Shown here: positions 55,950-64,000 of the stretch, one piece after another
Layout: each line of letters opens with the position of its first letter
Numbering within the stretch: position 1 is the first letter of the stretch
Assembly (NCBI GenBank): GCA_047967505.1
Contig: CM106539.1
Strand: one strand, 5' to 3'
Length of the DNA stretch: 64,000 nucleotides
Origin: Dipteris shenzhenensis
Lineage: Eukaryota > Polypodiophyta > Polypodiopsida > Gleicheniales
Made by a program: the position numbers and the translations under genes
The notes under the pieces: model-generated
Databases searched by the model: none
Seen by the model: the letters and a program-made list of their open reading frames with translations, nothing else
Told to the model about the DNA's origin: nothing

Positions 55950-56860
55950 CTAAATGCCATAATTTGTATGCTTTTGATTCTTTATTGTATCCTCTAAATT
56001 TTCTTTGATGGATTTCATATCTAGTTTGTTATAGAGTTCTTGAAATGTGTGGATATGCTAGAGAGCCAAATACTCTCAAATGATCAAATGAAGGATTTAT
56101 GCTTGTGAAATCTTCATTGTGAGTGATGTTATATTCATCAAGTAAATTACAATCCCACATGCTTCTCCCCTTTGAAATCTTCTTTGTGAGTGATTTTTGT
56201 TCATCAAGTAAATTACAATCTCACATGATTCTCCCTAATGTTAATAAGAGATTTTGTTTTCATCCATCATGCATCTAGTGGATTGTGATAGGATTCTATT
56301 CCTCTAAAACTCCATTTTGTTTTCATCCATCATGCATCTAGGTGATTCTAATAGGATTCTATATCTCTAAAACTCCATTCTGTTGAGAAGTATATATGCA
56401 AGTAAGCTATTCTTAGATGCCATTGTGTTTATACAAATGATTGAGATCCTTTGACTTATATTTTCCTCCATTGTCACTTTGGAGGTTGTCTATGTACTTT
56501 ATAGTTTGCTTTTGCACTAAAGCTTTGAAGGCTATAAGTGCATTGACTATATTGATTAACTAGATCCATATCTTCTATGATAAGCTTGAGGCATAATCTC
56601 AAACATAAAAATGTGTGATATAGCGGATGTAGCACTCCTAAACCATGATATGGGAAAAGGTTCACAATGTTACTTTCCCAGACCAATGATTTGCATACAT
56701 GTTTTGAGAGTATATGTATGGAACGCCTTGAACTATTCCTTTTTGGTTGAGTGAAGCTAAGATTTTGAAATTAAGTTGTCCAACCCTCTTGTGACATAAT
56801 GTGCTTAAGTAAACATCATGACTCTAATAAGAAGTTATTAGGGCTTTTTGATGAGCATAG
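55950..56860 (-). pseudogene. Copia integrase relic
   Basis: Reverse-strand codons, stops ignored, give 'LCHKRVGQLNFKILASL' (GAG-pre-integrase, about 56800), 'QSDNGGKYKSKDLNHLYK' (second aspartate region), 'TSQQNGVLE' (glutamate block), 'DHLRVFGSLAYPHIS' and 'KFRGYNKESKAYKLW' (C-terminal block). Two copies of an 'NGVLE..NPI' segment (about 56275 and 56330) reflect a local duplication of about 65 bp. Inactive. Confidence 0.8.
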
Positions 56861-57590
56861 ATGAAGTCAGTAGTCTTTGGTGACTAGAAGAGGCCATTAG
56901 GACTACATGGATAAGTAAACCTAGTTTCAGATCTCTTTCAAACATACCAACTGATTAAAGATTTTGATCCATTGTTAGAAAAAAAAAGCATCTCCTATGC
57001 TGTGCACAATGCCTTCATCACTCTAAAATGAGATTTTTTGATCACATCAATCTTGTGGTGGGTATTTTTCATTTAGAGTGTTGGCTTTTTTACCTCCTTT
57101 TTGGATTTACTCGTACTATAGGATTCCATGTCCCCCTTGGATTGGAAGGACCATGATTTTAATGATGACCTTTATTTATTATCAAAGTGTTGCTAGGGTT
57201 ATGTGAATGGTTTCCTCTAGGTTTATGACTTCCAAAATTGAAATGGACTTTGCCTCTTCTTCTTTGGAGACTTAAAATTTAGTAGAGAATGCATTTGAAT
57301 TTGTAGTTTTCTTTTTTCTCTTATCGACTCTTGCATAATAGTGTCAAAGTGAGTTTCAAACATGGATAGAGCAACTCTTTGACCATGGGTATTCCACATT
57401 CACTCATAATTCTTTCAAGACCATTCAATGCAATCTAAACTGACGATTGTTGTCACTTGGTCAAAGAAGTATGTATGTATGCACAATCACTAAAAAGTGG
57501 AAATTTGTACACTAAACACAACTTAACCATAATTTTCACCTCTTAAGTTGTAGTTTGACATTGGAAAGACCCAAATATAATGAGATAAAG

Positions 57591-57800
57591 TGGTTTTCTT
57601 GAGATGCCAGCAACAATGAGCTATCCTTCTGCTTTGTAGACAAAGCTTGAATGAAATAGCATAGTAAGATTTGTGGAAGAAAATTGATGATGTAGAGTGG
57701 TTTTCTCGAGATGCCAGCAATGAGCTATCCTTCTCCTTTGTAGACAAAGATTGAATGAAATAGCATAGTAAGATTTGTGGAAGAAAATTGATGATGTAGA
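57591..57800 (+). repeat. 107-bp tandem duplication
   Basis: TGGTTTTCT(T/C)GAGATGCCAG through AAAATTGATGATGTAGA occurs at 57591-57697 and 57698-57800, differing by a 3-base indel and few substitutions. Confidence 0.95.
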
Positions 57801-57880
57801 TGATTGTTTTGGCTGAACCACTTTGTATGTCAAGTTGTGATCTTGTCTTCGACCGTAGATTGTTCATCTTGTCTTCTACC

Positions 57881-58655
57881 TAGATTAATTATTATGCATT
57901 TGATTAAGGAGAATTGGTTGGATTATTCTAAATGATATTAGAATATATCTGGGACTGGAAGTTGTAATTGTGCCTATGAATGGTCACCGACTTGATTGAT
58001 TCAATGTCACTATAGAATATCACTATATGATCACATATGACTGTGTCACCATAGCAATAAAGTTCAAATCATCCATAAATAGTTCTTTTAAAGGAAAATA
58101 ATCTACAAATTCTTTTGTTGTCACTTGGAAAACCACCAATGTATCCAAGAGATTATTGTTGATTGTTTGATTGATCTTGTTTGTTAAAGTCTGGTACTAA
58201 GCACTTGCAACATCCAAATTTGGATCTCTTGGTGACTTGCCCTTGATTGACTTGCAAGGTTGCATCAATCACGAGCAAAAAAAGGCATCCTTCACTTCCT
58301 ATTAGGCTTGAGTAACCTCCTATTGGAACTACTACACACAAGATACTTAAAAATTGTCCATCTCAGTGACAGACAATTGGTGTACCCCAACATCCTCTTG
58401 CTTAGTAAGGAAAGTTCCAATTGAGCCTATATAGTTATCAACAAGGCTCATAGGGAGTTGAGGTTTTCCATTAGCTTTTGGATATCTTTAAGATGCCTCT
58501 GGGCCATATGGAGCTTCAGAGCATTTCTCAATAAAGTTCTACAATTTTTCCTAGATGACTTGTGCATACATTTAGGTAAAAAGAATCACTTGAAGTGTCT
58601 TGAAGATGTACAAAAAACAAAACAAAAAAATGACAATCTTCTTGAACCATCTAAA
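57881..58655. other. Non-coding, no feature seen
   Basis: AT-rich. No recognisable domain on either strand. Confidence 0.45.
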
Positions 58656-58659
58656 ATGC

Positions 58660-58800
58660 CAATTCTTGGTCACACATGGAGTAGACTTGTGACACACTGT
58701 GTCTAGACATGGGATTCCTACCGATATGGATAAAATAAAGAAAATCGTGGAATTGCCACCCCCAAAATATGCCATTTTCCAAAAATTTCTAGAACTCTAG
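58660..58800 (+). pseudogene. Gypsy RT/RNase H junction fragment
   Basis: Reads 'GIPTDMDKIKKIVELPPPK' then 'FQKFLEL'. In Ty3/gypsy elements the matching block is G(I/V)..D..K(I/V).A(I/V)..(W/L)P.P.....L..FLG, which links RT to RNase H. The stretch is short and followed by stops, and no flanking domain was seen. Confidence 0.5.
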
Positions 58801-61080
58801 AGCACCATTCATCCTCAAAGAAAAAATCTTGGAATTTAGAAGAGAAACCTGAGTTGGTTTGCATGAAACTTGGTCGTGCATCATGTCAACACAAAAGCAT
58901 ACAACACCTTCAAGATTCAAAGTTGTCTAGTTTGATAATGCCTTAGTAGACTTGTATGGAATCCAACATTTTAAACAAATCCAATATAGAGTCAATGTAC
59001 CTTGTTTGGCTCAGAAATATGCCTTCCTCTATTTTTCCTAAAATTATCTACAAAGATTGACCTCGACCTCCTCCTTGATCAACTTCTTGTTGTTGCTACC
59101 TACTATAATGAGGTATCTTGCTTCTCACAAAAAATACAGGGCTGGTTTTCTTCATAATCCAAGTTTTTCAAGAAAATGTAATGATGGAGGGCTAGAAGAA
59201 AAATGCAAGAATTTGAAGTAGTGCAGAGGCCTCATCATTGGCACCACCTATAGACATAGATGAGAGGAAGATCTCCATCAACCTTTGAATAAAGGGATAC
59301 GATGAAAGAGATGCAAAGAAGAATGTAAGTTAATGATATTTTGCTAGAATTGATGATTTAATGTTCTTAAATTTATGACTTCTAAAAAGATTACTAATGG
59401 TTATTACAATTTTTATGATTTCATTGAAGTTGATGATTTTGCAATGCAATGTGTGGGGCGAGGTAATAGCATAGGTGTGAACTTAGCACTAGGACACTAC
59501 ATGGGGAAGCACCACATCCTAGTGTTCATCCATCCTACCTTCTAACCTCACAAAAGGTATGAGCTAATAAAATGCAAGGTACTTTCAAAGATGATGTCCA
59601 TTGTGCCTTTGTGTCCATCCATGCGTAAGGTATTTAGTGAGGCAAGATCTAGTGCTTTTTACTTTTGGTTAAAGACTAGTAGGAAGAATTTTGGCCAACT
59701 CCTGCTATGGGGGCTACGGTAGGTGTTTATGATGCCATACAAACCTTCACAAAACTCATTTGTCTTGGCACCCTAGAGGAGAGCAACAATATTGCAAAGG
59801 TAGAGTTGGCAAAACAAGATCGAATCTTGTAAAGTGAAAGCATATTGTAATGAAGTATACCAGAAACATTGTATATATGCATTGAAATCTAATATATATT
59901 TTTATCTTTTCCAAGATGTTGGTAATCATCAAATTTGATTGAGGTAAAATTTTATTCATATGATCTGCATTCATTGTAAACACTTTTTATGTGGGTTACT
60001 ACTTTAAAGTTTCTTTAAAAAAACATGTCGATGATTTATAATGGATTTTCCAAGAAATTTGGATGAAAGTTAATTGATGTTAGTGGTAGAGGGTAGGTTT
60101 AAGATTTTTATGTCTTGGAAGTAGTGTAGGGGTTGTGGATGAGTGGGAGAACTAGTGGTAAAGCTATGGAGAAAAACACAATTTGAAGCACTACCTAATC
60201 CTTAATTAGATAAATCTCTTATATTTTATTTTTTTGGGAAACATTCAATCAAATGTTTATAAAAGAATGGTCATCTAGCCCTATAAAATTTCATTATAAA
60301 AGTTGTCATTGCCCTATATTTTTAAAAATTCCTAAACTATGAAATTAAGCTATATTGTTCAAACATGCTATTTGGCAACATGTAAGGCACTTGCCCTAAA
60401 ACATTTTTTTAAAAAAGAGCATGTGGCCATATGTAAGGAATTTGCCTCAAATATCAAATTCATAGGCAACTATTTTTGAAATTTTATTGAGTGTGTGCAA
60501 AGGTTTCCTCAAGATGTAGTTGTGTCTGTGGTGGATTTTGTTGAAAACTACTCATTCAAGAAATAAAATGAGATACAATCCATCCACTGGCATTCAAACC
60601 AAGTCACTATACTTGTCATGCTATGTTCATTCCAAGGACATTGTATTAATTATAATAACATTACACTATAATAGCAAAATTTCCTTACTAAACAACAACA
60701 TTATATTGAAATAGCTTGAATATAATATTGCCATGTAAAAAGTGTGAGACCATTGCATTGAAGGAACAAGGGCATTGCTCATACATTATATTATAATAAT
60801 ATTGCATTGAGAGAAACATTGCCTTGCTATACCATTCCACAAGGTTGTTGCATTCCAAGAAGGTCGTTAAGAGCACACATGAAAAGAAAAAAGTTTCAGA
60901 GGCACGAAGCAAGAGTTGAAATAGAACACTTCAAATGAGTTTATTTTGCAATAAGAAAAGGAATCCAATCAGTCTATGATCTCCAAATAGGTAGCATAGG
61001 AGGAATTCTATTAAAGTGAATATTTATATACAAAAGAAGTTGATATCCACTATATGCCTTTGCTTCCATCTTCAGAACTC
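58801..61080. other. Non-coding, AT-rich, no gene seen
   Basis: Small local duplications only, such as 'TTTGGCAACATGTAAGGCAC' against 'GTGGCCATATGTAAGGAA' near 60371 and 60423, and ATAATA-rich patches at 60640-60820. Confidence 0.5.
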
Positions 61081-61083
61081 AGT

Positions 61084-61432
61084 CTAGTAGTTGTATTTGG
61101 CCATATACTCCAACATGTCAATGGACTCCGTATCATGGAATAGGTCATGCTCACATGGTGCTGGGTAGGACTGCCAATCCTCCATTTAAAGCCAGACAAA
61201 TAGCCATGGCGTCACATCGTCCATGAAATAGGAGAACATTTCTTCAAAACCTTGCGTCTCAAACTTTGAAAGTACTCTCCATGTTCCAGATGGGTTTCTA
61301 CAAATCTTGTATAAGGAGTCATCCAAAATAATATTGTTGGCTGACAAGTGCGTGAACTAGTTCCAAATGGTTGGTAAGTCCTTGAAGATAATAGGCTTCT
61401 CATTCTCAACAACTTTCCATTTTTGTCCGCAA
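61084..61432 (-). pseudogene. NIF/FCP1-like HAD phosphatase domain fragment
   Basis: The reverse-strand frame from 61432 reads 'CGQKWKVVENEKPIIFKDL', 'LSANNIILDDSLYKICRNPS', a 'MFSYFMDDVTPWLF' stretch and 'DMLEYMAKYNY' before TAG at 61086-61084. This fits the C-terminal half of plant NLI-interacting-factor (FCP1/SCP-type) phosphatases, where KP(L/I)F.K.L is followed by the (L/V)(L/V)DDSPYK..(R/L)NP metal-binding motif. The N-terminal half with the DLDGT nucleophile motif is absent. Two in-frame stops (about 61370 and 61190) make it a pseudogene, probably a captured or decayed exon. The family call is from memory of motifs. Confidence 0.55.
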
Positions 61433-62940
61433 TGAGCATTAGGAAAAAAGGGAGCTCTCGTTTTGGGGCCTTTTAGGATTTAGGAAAAGAGTCTCTAGGC
61501 CAATGAGCAAAGGGCCAATGTAACATTGAAATTTCAACAAAATAAGGTGAAAATAAGAAAAAGAAATAGTATTTTATGTTACTAGAAGCGTGCCACATTA
61601 ATCAGGAGCTATGATTTTTATTTTTATGAGATCTTCTCTCTGTCTTACTATAATTGTGAATTATGTTTGAGACAAAACATGCATTTTGAATCATATTCCA
61701 TCCTAAAGAATCTTTCCCACTTCAGACTTTCCCTGAACCACCAATTTCCTCTCTTGCTCAATTCAATAAGCCTTTTTTGAAAGCTCTCTTTGAGGATCCT
61801 ACACCGTTTTATTGCTACTTTGTCGATTTCATAATGATAAGCTCTTCTCACCCTTTGTACGCTCATTCCAAGTTGATTTTACTCTTTCATTCACACCATT
61901 ATAGAGCTCTATTTGGGCAACAACAATAATAGTACATGTACTAACTTTTAATCTTGTTCATCTCTTTGATTTCACAGTTGGAGTCTTTGAAAGGTTTTGA
62001 TGGCTGCGACAAACTATGGACGTATCTGTAAAAAATGATCTGTGGCGAATGTAGACAAAGATGGTGATGTGAAGAGTAATTGTTTATCTCGTCGACCTTC
62101 CTCTTCTATCTTGTGCATAGAAGTTTCTCATATTGCTACTATGGATGGCAAGTGGAAAAGACTAGCCCTGGCAAAAGGAGCATGGGTACTAATATAACCC
62201 AACAAGAGGAAGAAACCACAATCATCTAACGTCTTCTAGGCTTCTTAGAAGGGTAGAGTAAAAGGTTTCAGAATCAAAGAAGGGAAGAGGTTTGTAAATG
62301 AAATCCTGATACAACATGTCTATATGCTTGTATTGCAAGATTATCCAACATATCTTCCATAACATAGACCCAATTGTAAGCTTTTATTTTGAGTGAGTTT
62401 GTATTTGAACCAAATTTTTGGTTGGTTCATTATATCTTGATATCACCTCTTGGCTTGTTTTAGACATATATCCTTCATCGTATGAGGAGTAGTAGCCAAC
62501 GGAGTGCATATTGGGTTTCTTTGATGTTCTACACGGAGCCATCGAAGAGCGACAATATCAAGGTAGACTTGCAACGCAGTTGGCTCAATCGAGTATATAT
62601 TTTTAGGACCACTTTTACCAATTACTAAACAAGGATGATACTTATGGTGTATTGCAAGAACAAGATATTCCATCATGGAATACAATTGATTGGCCTGTTT
62701 TAGATGGCATGATAACAGAAGCATATAGAGCTAAGCTGTTTGTAGAAGTGTAGAATTCTTTGAGACCAAACATTGCCACGAGAATAGTCAAAATAAACAT
62801 TTTCATGCCACTTACAATATTTGTAGATCTTTTTCATGATTTTCCAATGAAGGTTTGCAAGACCATGTTGACTTTTAAGCAAAAGGAGACGATGGCATTC
62901 CAAACTTTCTAGATGCTGATTGGGACAGGACAACTACCAG
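61433..62940. other. Non-coding or unidentified, no supported gene
   Basis: A reverse-strand open frame at 61648-61866 (72 codons, basic, 'KRCRILKESFQKRLIELSKR') and another at 62443-62724 show no recognised family. A + strand reading at 62495-62880 is open for short spans ('FFDVLHGAIEERQYQGRLAT') but broken by stops. Confidence 0.35.
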
Positions 62941-62944
62941 CAAT

Positions 62945-63295
62945 ATGTATTGTGAGGTTCTCCATAACTCACTCCAAGTGAAATATATGATTTCATCTCA
63001 AAACTACATACTTTTTTTGTACTACAAACGAAGTAGGATGATTGGTTTAGAACTTGTGCCACTGGATCAAGGTGAGAACTGTTTTGGTCCAAAAAATGGT
63101 TTAATTAAAATCACAGTCACTAAGAATGGAAGTGTGCTGAGCATCATCTCACTCAAGCAATGTTGCACCCTCTCTCAATTACGTAATGACATTTTGACAG
63201 AGTCGGAGCGCACTGTCTCTGAAGGATTTTTGTTTGTTCTCAACAACAAAAAGGTGAAGCAGATTTTTAAGATTTTTTTCTATTTAATTATTTAA
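62945..63295 (+). CDS. Possible exon of an unidentified gene
   Basis: A 116-codon open frame in otherwise stop-rich AT-rich DNA. Residues about 40-97 ('PLDQGENCFGPKNGLIKITV', 'GSVLSIISLKQCCTLSQLRND', 'ERTVSEGFLFVLNNKKV') look protein-like, with alternating hydrophobic strands and a helix as in ubiquitin-like or similar small folds, though no family is recognised. A possible splice donor (AAAAAG|GTGAAG) lies at about 63252/63253, after which the codons become low complexity. A possible acceptor lies near 63036 (GAAGTAG|GATGATT). The true start is unknown. Confidence 0.3.
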   Translation: MYCEVLHNSLQVKYMISSQNYILFLYYKRSRMIGLELVPLDQGENCFGPKNGLIKITVTKNGSVLSIISLKQCCTLSQLRNDILTESERTVSEGFLFVLNNKKVKQIFKIFFYLII

Positions 63296-63704
63296 GTTAC
63301 AATTTTGACATTGTATTTATTTGCAAATTCTACAAATAAGAGAAAGTACAATAAAGTGCAAAGATCTTGTGATGAATGCAATTATTGAGATAGATCAAAG
63401 CTCATGATATCAGGTAATGTTTTAAGTGATTTGAAATTTAAACTAATAACAAAGTCTATATTTAATTTAAACTTGTTGCTTTGCAGATATCAAAGACTTT
63501 AATTATGTTCATGTGGTTGGGATGGAATGAGGTATACCAAGCTATTATTAAAAAGAAACCACATTTTTTTGCAGGCAAATTTGAAACCTATATACTAAAT
63601 TACATCAAATTCTTAGGATAATAGCTGTTGTTTTGTCACAAAATTGTGTTACAAGAATATATTTGTCAAGAGAAGTTAAATGACATGGACTGTATCTACT
63701 ACAG
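63296..63704. other. Non-coding, possible intron
   Basis: AT-rich. No feature recognised. Confidence 0.4.
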
Positions 63705-64000
63705 ATGATAAACATCCATAAGCTTGCATTAAACATGCCATGGCATATCCACTTCATTCAAGGAGTTTACTGCTCAATGGAGGCTCTATGGGAGGGTTTG
63801 AGAAAGATTGCTGAGAAGGCTAATGCTCGAAATAAATGTGTTCCTGCTTCTCCTCTAGTTGTTCCTCCTTGTGAGCGCCCTCTTGTGTATTCTACTCATC
63901 CACCTTCACCTGCTCCTGAATCTTCTCCTCATCAACTTTAACTGGCTCCTGCTTTACTGGCTCCTCATCCACCATCAGTGGCCCCTGCTTTGGGTGCCCT
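63705..64000 (+). CDS. Possible proline-rich coding stretch running off the window
   Basis: An open frame to 63941 with a short N-terminal part ('MEALWEGLRKIAEKANARNK') followed by a Pro/Ser-rich tail ('PPSPAPESSP'). It ends at TAA 63939-63941, but the Pro-rich CTCCTG/CTCCTCATC repeat pattern continues to the window end in another frame. It may belong to the same unidentified gene as 62945-63295. Evidence is weak. Confidence 0.25.

Larger units (their letters stand above)
54895..57880 (-). mobile_element. Degenerate Copia relic (reverse strand)
   Basis: From high to low coordinates: gag traces (about 57200-57880), GAG-pre-integrase (about 56740-56860), integrase (about 56000-56690) and the RT start (54985-55473). 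The recognisable order is that of Ty1/copia. No LTRs were found at either end. Frames are broken by many stops, so this copy is older than the element at 50240. Confidence 0.8.

Noticed and set aside
62443-62724. 93-codon reverse-strand frame
   Set aside because: The opposite strand is also partly open and reads equally protein-like; no family could be recognised for either.
1-64000. CRISPR array, bacterial operons, rRNA or organelle DNA insert
   Set aside because: No regularly spaced short repeats with unique spacers, no rRNA words, no tightly packed ORFs. All content fits plant nuclear DNA.

Overview
The window looks like a small piece of a very large nuclear genome of a land plant. The evidence is one plant-specific gene (an OXIDATIVE STRESS 3-like gene) split by an intron of about 10.3 kb, with almost everything else made of decayed LINEs, Copia and Gypsy LTR retrotransposons, a tRNA-derived SINE, microsatellites and segmental duplications. 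One gene in 64 kb, TE-filled introns and a LINE family whose reverse transcriptase reads GVKQGCPLSPTLFGLY suggest a fern or possibly a gymnosperm. This placement is inference; no organelle, bacterial or viral genome features are seen.

Layout. 1-7 kb: a reverse-strand LINE relic, Gypsy and zinc-knuckle gag relics, and an unidentified repeat-encoded ORF family that contains a 640-bp imperfect palindrome. 8.6-19.5 kb: an almost G-free polypyrimidine block (8.7-9.5 kb), TATA-box and primer-binding-site signals of a probable LTR retrotransposon, then a 3.3-kb direct duplication (12.5-15.8 and 16.1-19.5 kb) bounded by (CA)n on all sides. 19.5-24 kb: AT-rich DNA with several small tandem duplications. 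24-27.1 kb: a reverse-strand L1-type LINE relic with a recognisable 3' tail.

28.6-40.6 kb: the OXS3-like gene on the + strand. It has a promoter with three ACGT-core elements, a leader with upstream ORFs, exon 1 (29275-29912), a giant intron (29913-40250) and exon 2 (40251-40632), giving 339 residues. The intron holds a possible LTR with a primer-binding site, a reverse-strand LINE, the 3' end of a Copia element with an LTR carrying a duplicated core promoter, and a Gypsy RT fragment.

41-49 kb: repeats and duplications, including an A...B / B'A' mosaic (43.4-45.1 kb), a tRNA-derived SINE head (about 45.1-45.2 kb) and a reverse-strand non-autonomous LTR element (46.9-49.2 kb). 49.3-54.9 kb: a + strand LINE split by a structurally complete but internally deleted Copia element (50240-54168) with a perfect AACCA target-site duplication. 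54.9-57.9 kb: a reverse-strand Copia relic. 58-64 kb: mostly featureless AT-rich DNA with a small Gypsy fragment, a pseudogene fragment resembling NIF/FCP1-type HAD phosphatases (61.1-61.4 kb) and a possible exon of an unidentified gene (62.9-63.3 kb).

Only the OXS3-like gene appears intact. The transposon copies carry stops, frameshifts or deletions. All calls come from reading translations and repeats by eye; no database search was run.
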